A stretch of DNA of 64,000 nt from Astrocystis sublimbata (lineage: Eukaryota > Ascomycota > Sordariomycetes > Xylariales > Xylariaceae): NCBI GenBank assembly GCA_022453515.1, contig JAJNNY010000005.1, positions 434,001-498,000 of the forward strand. Direction: 5' to 3'. The notes under the pieces are model-generated. The model saw only the letters and a list, made by a program, of their open reading frames with translations. It was not told the DNA's origin and searched no databases. Positions 32,679 through 44,739 of the stretch are shown piece by piece. Each line of letters opens with the position of its first letter. Position 1 is the stretch's first letter. The position numbers and the translations under genes were made by a program.

Positions 32679-34349
32679 ATGAGCAACACCATAACTTCCG
32701 TCGCATATGTAGACGAGGCTGCCATCTGGCTTGTGAAAGCGCTGGCGCAAGCTCTGCCCGAGGACTACCGCTGTGCGGCCTGGCATTTGTCCACCACGCC
32801 CGCCATCACCGACGCACTCTGTTACCCTCCAGCCCTGAATGCATCCACAGAGAAGCGGCCAAGCAAGCCGTTGAAGACATACTGCGAAAAACACTTCCTT
32901 GCTGTATCTATTAACAATCCAGAAACGGCAAAAGATGTGCTAGTGCTGGCTTTGGAGGTCTATATCTACACCACCTCCTTCTCAACCACTATCTTCGTTG
33001 CCAAGGCCGACTCGACCGGCTACCTGCACCTTCAACCTGCACCCCGGGGCTTCTCGCCCATTCGAGCCATCACTGTAGCTTTCTTGGATTTCCTCATCGA
33101 GCATCGAGCGCGACCTTCGAAGCTGCTAGTCGTCAACCTCTTTGCTCGTGCTCAGTCACAGTATATCTTCCCAGGCAGCGTCAAGAATGACCAGAAGCAT
33201 ATCCTTGATGACAGGGGCCTGACCAAGTGGTGGTGCAGGGTGCTGAATCCCCTTCTGGAAAACAACTCTTGCGGCAATCCAGCCAGAGATGGTCGTCGCA
33301 CACATGGCTACTTGGTTATACCCGGGCTCGACGACTATGAGACCCGCGCATTCATCCCCAGAACTGGCGATGCATCGCGCAATTGGTCGTTGGGCCATCC
33401 TCTGGAGCTTATTTCCCCGTATACCAAAGATGCTGCCAATTACGGAAAGATCCCGCCCAGATGTCTTATCCCGACATATCCAGATGACCCCAAGGCACGC
33501 TTCGTTGAGGAATTAGAAGACACTACATCGGAGAAAGCCAAGCTGCTGGAAGGTTGGAAGACCCCCAAGACACTCGACCAGTTCTGGGACATGATGGCTT
33601 TTCGGCAAGAGTGTTCAAGCGGCCGCATGACTGGCTTTGTCTGGCTCGTCTTCGAACCGTCACAAGCTTCAACCGCGCCAAAAACTGCAAACAATCTCAA
33701 ATCAGATGCATCTCTGGAAATACCAACTTCTTCAACATCAGAGTCTAGAGCCTTTGCAAGCGCCAAGTTGCCAAGTCGGAAACGTAAAGGCAAGACAGTT
33801 CTAAAGGGGCCCATCATCCCCCGAGAACCACGGATTAAGACCAATCATGTGAAGTACCCTCCCCGGACCGAGACACCCTACTATTACTGGCCAGAGGCGG
33901 GGCGAGGACGGGTAGTGCTCGATGATGCAGGCTATAAGAGAGCCGTCGAGCTCCTGCTCCATCTCGAGTTCAAGAGCCTCGAGCACGCAACTGCTAGTAC
34001 TTCTCGATGGACCAACGAGGTGAACATGGGTGAAAACTGGTCCGTGCCTGTGATCGGCCAGAAAGACACAACAGGTCAGACAGAGTCCAGTGCTAGCACA
34101 GGGGCAGTAAACAACCTGTCGGGCCTGGTTCTGAGGAAGAGGAAGACCGAAGACGAAGCTCCACCGGGGGAGAGCAACACTTCTGCAGCGGTTCAAACCC
34201 TTGGCGGAGGCTTGGTGCGGAAGAAGGTAAAAGTCGATGCTGATGATAAGGGGGCGCCGGATACCCCAGGAGCCACCAACAGAGACCCTGAACCCGCCGT
34301 GAATATGCTTGGATCGGGGTTCATCAGGAAAAAACCCAAGTCAAGCTGA
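32679..34349 (+). CDS. RTT109: Histone H3-K56 acetyltransferase RTT109
   Basis: Single exon, 556 residues. Hallmarks of fungal RTT109 are LLVVNLFARAQSQYIFPGS, DDRGLTKWWCRVLNPLL and the YPDDPKARF segment. In the last, D269-D270-P271-K272 corresponds to the yeast D287-D288-P289-K290 group, which contains the autoacetylated lysine. The enzyme acetylates H3 lysine 56 (and N-terminal lysines) with the chaperones Asf1 or Vps75 during S phase. After about residue 340 the sequence becomes low-complexity, with short basic stretches (PSRKRKGKT) and repeated (L/M)LGGGLVRKK/GSGFIRKK ends. The family is fungus-specific. Start ATG 32679 fits the N-terminal alignment. Confidence 0.93.
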   Translation: MSNTITSVAYVDEAAIWLVKALAQALPEDYRCAAWHLSTTPAITDALCYPPALNASTEKRPSKPLKTYCEKHFLAVSINNPETAKDVLVLALEVYIYTTSFSTTIFVAKADSTGYLHLQPAPRGFSPIRAITVAFLDFLIEHRARPSKLLVVNLFARAQSQYIFPGSVKNDQKHILDDRGLTKWWCRVLNPLLENNSCGNPARDGRRTHGYLVIPGLDDYETRAFIPRTGDASRNWSLGHPLELISPYTKDAANYGKIPPRCLIPTYPDDPKARFVEELEDTTSEKAKLLEGWKTPKTLDQFWDMMAFRQECSSGRMTGFVWLVFEPSQASTAPKTANNLKSDASLEIPTSSTSESRAFASAKLPSRKRKGKTVLKGPIIPREPRIKTNHVKYPPRTETPYYYWPEAGRGRVVLDDAGYKRAVELLLHLEFKSLEHATASTSRWTNEVNMGENWSVPVIGQKDTTGQTESSASTGAVNNLSGLVLRKRKTEDEAPPGESNTSAAVQTLGGGLVRKKVKVDADDKGAPDTPGATNRDPEPAVNMLGSGFIRKKPKSS

Positions 34350-34804
34350 CGGACTGGAGAGGAGTTTTGAGCTCTGGTTGTATGCATATATACATATAAT
34401 ATGGAGGGACTGGAAATCGTTTCGTCTTGAGCAGCTCGGCGCGGCGTCAATGTTTTCGGGCAGCAGGATATACCAAGGCGTTGTTTTAGAGAGCCGCACT
34501 AGAAATAATAGTAATTCATTCACTAGTCTATGAAGTTAGGTAGTACGAGTAGACTACAGTCTTGGGGCTGATCTATGTGGAGTTAAAAAATACCATCTTA
34601 CACCTTAGAAGAAATCACGATATAACTGTGCCGTGGCCATATCAGTTGGAAACCTCCAGGCTGCGTTTTTCCCTACTGTTTATTAATTCAGGGTACAAAG
34701 ACCTGACTTTCAGTTGCTATACATCACGAAACTCTGCCCGGGAGGTCATATCGATGATGTGAACCACAAATCTTCACAATCAACAGCCCGTAATTTTCCA
34801 TGGT
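34350..34804. other. Convergent spacer RTT109 / MTQ1-like
   Basis: About 455 bp of AT-rich 3' flank shared by convergent genes. No feature was recognised. Confidence 0.55.
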
Positions 34805-36223
34805 CTACTTATAATAGAAACCCTCCCTAAACCCTCTATTTGCAAATCGAACCCCCACCATCGGCTCATCGCTGAGAAACACCACTCTTCCATGTCCGCT
34901 CCCTCTTACGGGCACCACCTGCCCGCTCACCAATATCACATCCTCCTCGTCTTCAGCGGGAACGCAGTCCGGCCAGTCGCGCCATATCTCCATGACGCTC
35001 CACGGTTTTTTCCTCGAATCTCTAGGCTCCTCCCCGTCTTTTGTATCGTCGCGAGTCATAGCCAAAGCCATCTCAACAACACGGATAGCTTGCGCCATGT
35101 CTCCTACCTCGAACGCGGTGATGCGCGGACGCAGTGCGGCTGTGATTTCGAGGAGGCGCGCGTAGAAGACGTCCTCAGGCGCACAGGAGGGTGCTGATAC
35201 CGGTGCTGATCCAGATGCTGTGGATGTGAATGACGAAGCAGGTTTAGAATTTTGGGATGCGGACGAGCGTGGCCCAGGCACGAGCGCGAGCTTCGGCTCA
35301 TAGTTGCGCACGTTGCGGCCTGTGTCGGTGTTAAAGCTGTGCTGTGAAATGTACGGCGGGTTCGAGACGAGGATGTCGACCCTGCGTTGCCGTATGCCGT
35401 TATCTTGATTTGTGGTGGTGCTCAAACTTGCCATCCACTCATCGGTGAAGATATCTGCCAGCTCGAACGTGACGCTCTTCTCCACATCATCTGCACTCTC
35501 GATTCCTGTCAATGATGGAGACGCCCGCGGACGGTAAAGATTGTGCTGCAAGTTCTTCTTCCCCAGCCTCACGGCGCGTGGCTCGACGTCGAAGGCGAAA
35601 ACTCGCAGTTTCCTGTTCTTGTCCTCCCAATCAGCTCCTCGTCGCCACCGCCTCGCAATTTCCGACCCGCGCGCATAGAGCGAGAGTCCGATACACCCAG
35701 TCCCGGAGCAGAGGTCCAGGATCCGAAGGTCTCCTCCTCCACTTCCCCCTTCCTCTGCGGCTGCCCCGGCGACAGCATCGGCATTTGCATTTCGTCGGCG
35801 GAGAAGGAAAGAAGAGAATATGAAATCGGCAAGCGTCGAGGCCCACGCCTCGGTCTCGGGCCGCGGGATCAGGACGCCCTTCTCGCACAGGATCTCCAGG
35901 TCGCCGAAGGGCTGCGTGCCGAGGACGTATTGCAACGGCTCGCCTGCGCCGCGACGGGCGACGAGGCGGGCGATGCGATTATCATGTGCTGATCCCGTTG
36001 CTTTTGCGCTCCTAGCTCCGCGCGGCCGGAAGCCGTGTCTTGGCTCACGGGCATCCTGCTGCGGCGGTCCGGATGCGGCCGTGTCACAGTCCAGCACGTG
36101 GCTGCGAATCCACCGGAGCTCGGCCTGCGCCGATTCGATCGTCCTGCATGTCGGCAGCAGCGTCGCCAGATGCGGGGAGATCCTGCCTGCCTGCTGGAAG
36201 AGCGAGGGAGCGAGGCGCGGCAT
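34805..36223 (-). CDS. MTQ1: Mitochondrial peptide-chain-release-factor N5-glutamine methyltransferase (HemK/MTQ1-like)
   Basis: Single exon, 472 residues. A helical N-domain (LRWIRSHVLDCDTAA, then LVARRGAGEPLQYVLGTQPFGDLEI) precedes VLIPRPETEAW. The Rossmann-fold methyltransferase part has the SAM loop ILDLCSGTGCIGLSLY and the diagnostic VSNPPYIS, which binds the glutamine side chain. The enzyme methylates the GGQ motif of a release factor; mitochondrial location is likely, as in yeast Mtq1. The protein is longer than the yeast enzyme because of Ser/Ala-rich insertions (for example SSASQNSKPASSFTSTASGS) before the C-terminal helix. Its neighbour, about 420 bp away on the same strand, is mitochondrial LeuRS. 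Confidence 0.87.
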   Translation of the reverse strand: MPRLAPSLFQQAGRISPHLATLLPTCRTIESAQAELRWIRSHVLDCDTAASGPPQQDAREPRHGFRPRGARSAKATGSAHDNRIARLVARRGAGEPLQYVLGTQPFGDLEILCEKGVLIPRPETEAWASTLADFIFSSFLLRRRNANADAVAGAAAEEGGSGGGDLRILDLCSGTGCIGLSLYARGSEIARRWRRGADWEDKNRKLRVFAFDVEPRAVRLGKKNLQHNLYRPRASPSLTGIESADDVEKSVTFELADIFTDEWMASLSTTTNQDNGIRQRRVDILVSNPPYISQHSFNTDTGRNVRNYEPKLALVPGPRSSASQNSKPASSFTSTASGSAPVSAPSCAPEDVFYARLLEITAALRPRITAFEVGDMAQAIRVVEMALAMTRDDTKDGEEPRDSRKKPWSVMEIWRDWPDCVPAEDEEDVILVSGQVVPVRGSGHGRVVFLSDEPMVGVRFANRGFREGFYYK

Positions 36224-36643
36224 TCAGATGAAGCAGGGGCTTGCCCGATCTTCAGATGTGGACATCTCGGCTTTGTCACTGTTGTTTCACTACAAGATTC
36301 GCAAGGTTGGTTGGCACTCTACTTTCCTGGCGCTCTTGTGATTCATCTTGGAGATTTATGCAGGACTAGACTACCTGCTGTAGGTAAGCACCCACTTAGA
36401 TAAACTTAGGTCTGAATGGATTGGTCGTGCGAGGTCGTGGTCCGTGCGACGAGGTTGGTGTTTTGACATAGAGAATAGTCTTAGAAGCACGAAAACTACG
36501 GGAGACGTCGGAGCCTGAGTATTAATGAACAGGATGATTCAGCAGTTTCCTATACCAATTTTTCATACATCTTTAGATATATACATCTATAGTTACAGTT
36601 ACAGGCCTTATCTTGATACACATTGGCTACAAGGTCATCATTT
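36224..36643. other. Spacer between MTQ1-like and LeuRS genes
   Basis: About 420 bp; contains the promoter of the MTQ1-like gene and the AT-rich 3' flank of the LeuRS gene. No gene was recognised. Confidence 0.5.
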
Positions 36644-39607
36644 CTAGAGTTTCGGTATCATGTAATTGACCCCTTTACCACCCTTCATGACAAACACCTT
36701 GGTGGCCTTGCGGATATCGTTCTCTGAGGTGCTCAGCTTCTCCTGCGCCTCGGGCGCCTTGAGAACCTGCTCCGTGATCCACGCCTCTAGCGCCCCCTCG
36801 GCCTCGAGGTCCGCCGGCTTTACAGGGATATCGACTACGCATCGCTTCTTGCCATTGACAGCCACAGTGCACTTCGTACGATTGAATTTCAGTAGTGGCA
36901 GCGATCCGTCAGTGACTGGCCACTGCACAGGAGATGCCTCATCAAAGATCATCCCCTTGCCTGGATGCAAAACACTCCAGCACTCTTCTGCGAATGCCGG
37001 CGCTATGGGCGCCATTAGCTTGACCAACTCATTGGTTGCTGCATGCCTGACGCTCTGAGAAGCGCTGGGCTTATCGAGTATTGCGTTGGTCAGCGACATG
37101 AGTGTTGACACCGCGGTGTTGAGCGAGTAAACTTTGTCACAGCAGGCCGTGACGCTGGAAATAGATTCTTGGACGGTGCGCCAAAGGCTGATATCGTCTT
37201 CCCACAGGGCTACCTGTTGTTGGTTCATCGCGTTTGTTTCGGCCACTGGTTTAGCAAAGAACTCCTTGCCATCAAATGGCGTCAACTTGTTACCGGCGTT
37301 CTGCGAACTAGCTGCGACCGAGTGTACATGATCGAAGACCCGGCGCAACCACCTCGAGATACCGGCAATCTTGTCGTCGTCCCAGTTGAGGACTTCTGCC
37401 ACGGGCGCTTGAAATAAGATGTGTGCCCGCGTGGCGTCAGCTCCATACTTAGAGATGAATGAAGATGGGTCAACACCATTGTGCTTCGACTTTGACATTT
37501 TCTCGTACGTGATGCTGGGCTTTTCCCCCGAGGCTATCACTTTAGGCTCTGCCGGGTTCGACAGATCTACTTCGTCTGGTTTTAGGAAACGACCATTGTC
37601 TGGGTCTATGAAGGTTTTGCCGTGGACCATGCCTTGGGTGATGAGTCGCTTGAAGGGCTCATGCGAGGACTCCAATGGATTTTCAGTGACATTAATGCCC
37701 GTCTTCTCGGCGGTTTTGGGATACAAATTGCCCATGATCGCTTTGTAGAAGAATCTCGCATAAAGGAGGTGAAGAATAGCGTGTTCGACACCTCCAATAT
37801 AGATGTCCACTGGCAATCGCGAACGAGCGGCTGCTTCAGATATAGGGCTGTTCTGGTTGCGAGGGTCTGTAAATCTCATGTAATACCAGCTGGAGTCGAC
37901 AAATGTGTCCATTGTATCGGTATCTCTCTTGGCCGGCCCATGACACTTCGGACAAGATGTGTTCACCCAATCGACTGCAGACTCAAGCGGATTGCCTGCT
38001 CGGCCATTAGCCCAGTGGTGATCAACCTTGGGCAGCTCGACAGGAAGCTGTTCGTCGGGCACTGGCTGTGGCCCGCAGGTTTCGCAGTGTATAATCGGGA
38101 TGGGTGTACCCCAGTATCTTTGCCTACTGATGAGCCAGTCTCGGAGCTTCCACGATGTGCGAAGCTCAGCGAGTTGTGTTTCAATTTTTATTTCCTCTAT
38201 TATGGGTGCGGCTACCTCCTCTGAAGGCTTTTGGCTGTATTTGCCGGCAAGTGTTGTCATATATCCTGGTTCGAGGTATGGGCCTTCCAACTTTGCAGAT
38301 GATCCATTTGGATCTGAGGTGATAGCATACTTGACGTCCTTGTTTGATGAGTTTTGTTGCCAGAATGCATAGTCGCGAGCATCATGTGCAGGGACTCCCA
38401 TCACAGCGCCAGTCTCGTAGTCGCCGCGTACATAAGGAGCTATGAATACGGGTAAAGGCTCGGTCCCCTTTTGGTCGATAGGATTATGTGCTTGTAACTG
38501 TGTCACCAGCATTCCTTGCATGTTGGACAATGAGCCATCCGCTACAGACTGCAAGTATCCCTTTATCATCGGGTCGCGGTCCGCGAGATTTTTCGCAAGT
38601 TTGCTATCGGGCGAGATGGCGACAAACTGCACCCCGAAAATGGTCTCTGGCCTGGTAGTATAGATCTCTAATTCCTCCAAGGTATCCAAGGCAATGCCGG
38701 CTTTGGCAATGAGGGGGAACCGAAATCTTGCCCCTGTAGTACGACCTATCCAGTGCTTTTGCATAGCCACAACTCGCTCCGGCCAGCAATTGTCTTTGGC
38801 GAGTTCATCCAGGTCTCGCAGGAGAGCCTCCTTGAATTCTGTGATACGTAGAAACCACTGCTCCAGCGGGAGCTGTTCAACCTTGGCTCCGGATCGCCAC
38901 GAACATCCCTCCGAGTCAACTTGCTCGTTTGCCAAGACTGTCTTGTCCACAGGACACCAGTTGACGACAGCACGCTGACGGTAAACGAGCCCGTGCTGAC
39001 GTAGAAGGAGGAAGAGCTTCTGTGTATGCTTATAGAAATTGGGGTCGCAAGTAGCGAACTCCTAGAGCCGAATCGTTAATAGATAGTTCGGGGGGTATGA
39101 TTCTCGAGAATGACGACTCACCGCCGACCAGTCGAAGGTACCGTTCATCAACTCTAGTTGCTCCTTCATCCGGCCGATGTTGTCGCGGGTCCACACGGCC
39201 GGGTCGATGCCTCGCTCAATAGCGGCATTCTCGGCGGGGAGACCGAAAGCATCCCAGCCCATCGGTAACAACACATTGCGTCCTTTCAGCTTGTGATAGC
39301 GCGCAATGACATCGGCAATGGTATACACGCGTAGATGGCCCAAGTGGAGGTTCCCTGAAGGATATGGGAACATGGACAGAATATACATGTGATCCGCGGC
39401 CGCGTCGTTAACAGCTGAGGCCTGGGAGCTGGTACCGGACTCCCGCTTGTCGGTCCATTTTTTACGCCACGCTCGATCCAAGGCTGGCAGATCGAGATGC
39501 GCAGTGGCGTACCATCTCGAGATGGCGACGGGCGACTTTCGTACGCTCGGTGGTGTGAAGCGCGCCAGGCGAGCCGGGCCGGTGAGCTTTGTTATAGTGC
39601 GATACAT
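36644..39607 (-). CDS. NAM2: Mitochondrial leucyl-tRNA synthetase, two exons
   Basis: Exons 39607-39122 and 39061-36644 (60-nt intron, phase 0), giving 967 residues. The Arg/Ser-rich N-terminus ([20 protein letters not shown]) fits mitochondrial import. Class I signatures are [15 protein letters not shown] (HIGH-like HLGH) and [11 protein letters not shown] (KMSKS). Between them lies the CP1 editing domain, including [13 protein letters not shown] and [13 protein letters not shown]. The catalytic and tRNA-binding C-terminal parts ([31 protein letters not shown], then anticodon-binding helices) match the NAM2 family. In yeast, Nam2 also aids group I intron splicing; whether that holds here is unknown. 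The intron interrupts FDWSA|EFATCDP. Confidence 0.95.
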
Positions 39608-40174
39608 TGATCTCTTCGCATGGTCGCGGCGCTTCTCGGTGGTTGAGAGCCTATAAGACCTAGACCTCGCAGCCCAATATCATGTTCATGGACTATCACT
39701 CCTTCTCGGTGCCCAAGTGATGTAAATGCGTTTTTGAAGCTTCATGGGATGTCCTACCTAGGTAGTTCGGAGCTTTTTTTCTGTGAGGTGCGCAGGGCGT
39801 TCGAGCCAAGACCCACCGTCGCAACCCCACCAAGTGAGTGACCCAATAAGTTGCAGTGGTCATGTTCGTGACGACTCCGTCAATTGTTTCTACTATTAGT
39901 CCCCCCTAAAATTAAAATGATATCTTTGGATTTTCTTTAATACGTGTTGCAATTGCTTCCACAATCTGCTGAGAGAAGTTCACTTGCCACATACGCAGCA
40001 ATGGACAAAAGCTTGTATGGAATAAGAGAATCGTGGCGCATTGCAGGTAGCCAGAATGAAACATAGGAAAATTATATGAGGATGACGAACAATGCGTTCT
40101 ATGAGCAGTACAATCAATCAAAATCGTAGACCTGGCTACAGCAACTCATATAGATGCCGTTCTTTCCAATGCTA
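39608..40174. other. Spacer between LeuRS promoter and dehydrogenase 3' end
   Basis: About 570 bp. The exact palindrome TACCTAGGTA lies at 39755-39764, about 150 bp upstream of the LeuRS start. No gene was recognised. Confidence 0.55.
39755..39764. repeat. Palindromic intergenic motif TACCTAGGTA (copy 3)
   Basis: An exact copy about 150 bp upstream of the mitochondrial LeuRS start codon. Confidence 0.5.
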
Positions 40175-41457
40175 CTATTCGGCCGCCATGTCCACTATGA
40201 CCTTGATGTGCTTTTCTCTCTCATTCGTGAGGGCCTCGAATCCATCCTCCACCACACGGTTTAAGGGGACCTTGGAGGTGACCATAGCCTCCGGTCTCAA
40301 ACGTCCTTCGTGGAGAGCTTTGATTACGTTATTGAAATCAGACTTCCGATAGCATAAGCCTGGTACCAACATGTTGTGATTAGAGAAGGACAACCTCCTT
40401 TGCGCGGAAGGGGAAAGACATACTTCCAATCAACTTTTTCTCGCTGAGTAGTAACTTGTTCATATTCAAGGTGAAGGGCTTCTCCCACTACGAGAGCTTG
40501 CGTTAACAACATCATTGGCAGTAGGGACTTTGACGCATATCGGGAATACAACTCACAACAGCAACATTCACGATGGTCCCTCGGGCGCCAACAGCATTAA
40601 TGGCACTTTCTAGACTAGACTGCACACCAGCACACTCGAAGGCTACAGCAGGCCCCCCGCCGCCCGTCAACCCCCGGATAGTCTTGACCACATCAACCTG
40701 CGTCGGATCAAGCACGTGCGTCGCACCGGATAACTTTGCATGCTCTTGACGCCGACTTGCCACCTCGACGGCAATAATCTCACCAGCACCTATCGCTTTC
40801 AGACACTGGATTATGGCGAGACCGATGGGTCCCGTGCCGGAGACCATCGAAGCTTGGCCTGCCTCGATGCCAGATTCGCTGACGGCATGCCATGCGACTG
40901 CAAGAGGCTCAACCAGAGCTGGAGCTGGGTTAGTACCTTAGGTAGGGAATAAAGAGAGGGAACTTGAGGTAAAATAGCTGACCGCCGATCTCCAGTGAGA
41001 CATTGTCTGGGAGCGTGAACACCGCCTCAGGTCCAACACACATAAAGTCGCTGAGCCCACCACCGCCTCCGGTCAATCCCAGGAATCCTTTTCCCGCGCA
41101 ACAGGCCGGGGAATCTCCCTTGCATACGAGGCAGGTTTGACAGCATAACAGCGGAAACACAACAACCTTATTTCCAGTTTTCAAGTCAGTCGAGCCGGCG
41201 ACTTTGGAACCAACCTGTACGATAGTTCCCGATATTTCGTGCCCAAAAATGACCGGGGCTGTCTCGTTGGTTATTGGGTGAGGCGCACCAGGTCTAGGCA
41301 CGAATGTCTGAGAGTGGTACTCATGGAGATCTGTGCCGCACAACCCCACGAAGGCAGGCTTGATCTTGACCTGGGTCGGTTCGCATTCCGGCTCGGGCAA
41401 GTACTCGAGGCGAAGGTCCTTAGCCCCGTGATATCGAAGGGCACGCATTGTACTCAT
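40175..41457 (-). CDS. Zinc-dependent alcohol/polyol dehydrogenase (butanediol/sorbitol type), four exons
   Basis: Exons in descending order are 41457-40983, 40918-40557, 40487-40424 and 40359-40175, giving 361 residues with all phases matching. The first donor is the less common GTCAGC. MDR-family marks are the catalytic zinc ligands C40 (GLCGTDLHEY) and H73-E74 (FGHEISG), and a cysteine-rich structural zinc loop (CCQTCLVCKGDSPACC) with slightly unusual cysteine spacing. Others are the nucleotide-binding SGTGPIGLAIIQ, VFECAG-like AFECAGVQ, and WEKP...LLLSEKKLIGSLCYRKSDF. The enzyme is closest to (R,R)-butanediol or sorbitol/xylitol dehydrogenases and probably NAD(H)-dependent. The exact substrate is not determined. 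Confidence 0.9.
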
Positions 41458-42833
41458 TGATCATTGGGCGACAATCCTCTACTCTGGAGGATCATGCGAT
41501 GCTGACAGGCTGGAGGATCAAGAGAGAACGTTTTGAGGTAATCTACATACAGATTACCACGTCCTTTCTCCAACACTCGTCTTACATCGGAGGATTTCTC
41601 ACAGACAGAGATGCAGCGTCAGCCAAAACCCCTCATTCTGGAGCATGGGCCTCAGTCTGCGTCAGACGTAGTACACAGTAGCTCTCTCGACTAGCGATCG
41701 TCCTAGGACCTGCATGGATACTTGGATTTCTGCACGCGATTGGGACATTTTTGGCAAGAGGTGTTCGGCACGCCTGATACCCTATGGAAAAGCAAAGAGA
41801 CGTGCGTGTAAGCTGCAGCAAGTAGGGCAATGAACTTAACACTTAACCTAGCCCCTTTCGTATCACGAACCTATAAGTGCATAAAGCAGGTACGCAGCTG
41901 CCTACTTCCCTACAAGAAAATGGGCCTTCTCGAGTCTGCTAATGCTAGGCATCATGACATGATGCTGGTCGCGTGCAGTTCAACGGGGGTTCAGCATACT
42001 CGTAGCATCAGATTTGGTATTTGCCTGGAGGAAAGGGGGCTCGGGGGGTATCCTGGCGGGCCTGGTGGCAGAGCGCTTGATTGGCTTGATTGGTGGTGGT
42101 TCAGTGAAAAGTGCCAAAGCAGAGACCCGCTATCGAGCCGCTACATCGCAGACCAGATATGGGCTAACCTGATTAGCACTGAGCTACTCCACTAAGCACC
42201 CCAGCCGAGCCAGCATGCCCCAGCAGGCCCAGCTTAGCGCTGGATGTGCCGTGGCTCAGGGAGGGAAAGCCCCTAGAATGCTACCTAGGCCTGCTAGGTA
42301 CCTAACCGAGCTTTGCAACCATTGTGCTATTGTCATTCTCTTTCAACGTCCCAGCTTGTCTCGTCGGCTTCTGCATCTCGACGAAACATTAGCACCTCGA
42401 CAAAGGCCACTAGCAGAGATCCTCGCGCTTTGGTGCCGTGTGTCCTTCTTTTTTCTCATGATCCTGCAACGTATACTGTATCGATCAGCCAGAACCGATC
42501 ACCAATAACCTCCTTACCCGGGAGATCTCACAGTATCTGAGTTCCAGGTCTGGCACGATTTGCCCACCTTGGCGAATGCCGTCATTATAGTCACGATACC
42601 TTAACACCTCCCTTAGCCGGCCCTCACTTTTCGCCTCACGATCGATATTTCACGAACGCGACCGGATACCGAAGCAGTCTGTTCTTGCTGCGGCATAGGC
42701 GACTTGCGATCGTCCTCAACTTTGATTCAAACCTAGTACCTGCTCAACCTGCTTTTGGCCGACGATGCTTTGCGCGGAGCTACCAACGATATAGAGCCCA
42801 TACATACAATACCACTTCGACCGAAAACCTGCC
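41458..42833. other. 1.4-kb divergent spacer
   Basis: Promoter region of the dehydrogenase (-) and the permease (+). TACCTAGG and TAGGTACCTA lie near 42282-42303. A pyrimidine-rich leader precedes the permease ATG from about 42,310. Frames on the plus strand here match nothing known. Confidence 0.5.
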
Positions 42834-44739
42834 ATGTCTAATCACTACACATCCAACCTCCGCACAAGTGAGCGCGATTCACTAGAGCTTGCCTCCCTGG
42901 CCTCGTCGAGTCGTGACCCCAACGCATACTCGGAAACCGATTCGCGACCCTCGATATCCTCCTCTCGCAAGTTCTCCCTCGAGCAGGACGACCCCTTGAA
43001 CGAAGACAACCCGGCCGGACGCTACGCCCTCGGCGGCGGTCGCGAACGAGGTTATTCGACAAACTCCAACTTCGACTACTCGGCGAACCTCTTCCCGCTC
43101 TCCTCCTCGACCGCGCCTGGATATGCCCCCCTGGGCGCCCCGACCTCGGCTGCGCAGCGCCATGGCGGCTTAGGCGGCGCTTCGTTGGAGAAGCACAAGA
43201 CGCTGACATATCTGAATGGGCTGGGCTTGATTGTTGGACTCATCATCGGCTCGGGCATTTTCTCTTCGCCGAGCCAGGTGAACATCAATGTTGGCTCGCC
43301 CGGGGCGTCTCTGGTAGTCTGGGCGATAGCAGGTGTTTTGGCTTGGACAGGTGCCGCAAGTTACGCCGAGTTGGGTGGCGCTATCCCTCTGAATGGCGGA
43401 GCGCAAGCCTATCTATCGAAAATCATGGGCGAGCTGGCCGGATTCCTGTTCACCTGGGTTGCCGTTCTCGTTTTAAAGCCTGGGAGCGCTGCTATTGTCG
43501 CCATCATCATGGGCGAATACCTTGTCCGAGCCTTCATCGGCGCTGAGGCCGAACACATCAACCCCTGGATCAGCAAGGGTGTCGGGTTTGTGGGGTTGTT
43601 CATCGTCACGTTTCTGAATTGCGTCTCGACGCGGCTCGGAACCCGCATCAATGATGTCCTCATGTTTATGAAATTCATTGCATTGGTTGGCGTGACGGTT
43701 GTTGGAATTGTCGTCGCCCTTACCGCGTTCTCATTTTCAGGCGACGCGAATACCGAGTGGAAGAATCATCAGTGGTTTGAGGGCACATCGACAGACGCGA
43801 GTCACTGGGCGGTCGCCTTGTATGCCGGGCTGTGGGCATACGATGGCTGGGATAATGTAAGTTTGCATTCAAGCAACTTTTCAATCTTGCGAATACTGAC
43901 TTACTTACTATCAGACCAACTACGTTGTTGGCGAATTTCGCAACCCGTCACGAGATCTCCCCCGTGTCATCCACACAGCTATGCCCTTGGTAATCATTGG
44001 ATATCTGCTCGCCAACGTGGCGTACTTTCTCGTCTTGCCCAAGGCAATCCTCAACAGCACCAACACCGTTGCGGTCGCATTCGGCAGCAAAGTTTTTGGC
44101 CCTGCAGGGTCACTCATATTCGCCCTTATTGTTAGCGCCTCATGCTTTGGATCCCTGAATTCGACAACATTCACAAGCAGTCGACTAGTATATGCCGCTG
44201 CAAAGGAAGGATTCATCCCTTCCTTTGCTGGCCGTATCGGAGTCGGCTCGTCCGAGCCGAGACTTATCACGAGAAGGAATGGCTGGTTCTCAAAGCGGTT
44301 CCGAAGCCTGGTCGGAGACGAAGAAACAGGCCTATTCTTCACGCCTGTGAATGCGCTTATCATCAACACCGTCTTAACATCGGCTTACATGGCCGTGGGC
44401 GAGTTCAGCGAGCTCCTCACATTCTACGGCGTCGCGGGCTATTCTTTCTACTTCCTCACAGTCCTCGGACTAATCATCCTACGCGTGAAAGAGCCGCATC
44501 TCGAAAGGCCGTACAAGACTTGGATAACTACACCCATAATATTCTGCTGTGTAAGCCTGTTCCTGCTAAGCAGGGCCGTTTTTGCGCAGCCCTTGAAAAC
44601 GATCATTGTTGTAGCTTTCGTGCTCACGGGCATACCCGTCTTCTTCTGGCGGATACAAGGGCGCGATCAGGTGACGAAGCGCGAGACAGGAAGGAGAGAA
44701 AGAGAGGCACCTTCGTGGCAGTTCTGGAGGCGGTCATGA
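42834..44739 (+). CDS. Amino-acid permease of the LAT/MUP type
   Basis: Exons 42834-43856 and 43915-44739 (58-nt intron, phase 0), giving 615 residues. A roughly 120-residue polar Ser-rich N-terminal cytosolic tail (DSLELASLASSSRDPNAY) precedes 12 predicted membrane helices. Helix 1 starts YLNGLGLIVGLIIGSGIFSS; the GSGIF motif is the amino-acid-binding stretch of APC transporters. Others include FLFTWVAVLVLKPGSAAIVA, YAGLWAYDGWDN at the exon junction and TNYVVGEFRNPSRDLPRVIH after it. The sequence fits fungal L-type/methionine-permease relatives (MUP1/MUP3-like). It likely imports neutral or sulphur amino acids at the plasma membrane, with the long tail available for arrestin-ubiquitin control. 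The precise substrate is inferred only. Confidence 0.85.

Noticed and set aside
35512..36403. Several plus-strand frames over the MTQ1-like gene
   Set aside because: They are antisense to a gene with clear methyltransferase motifs.
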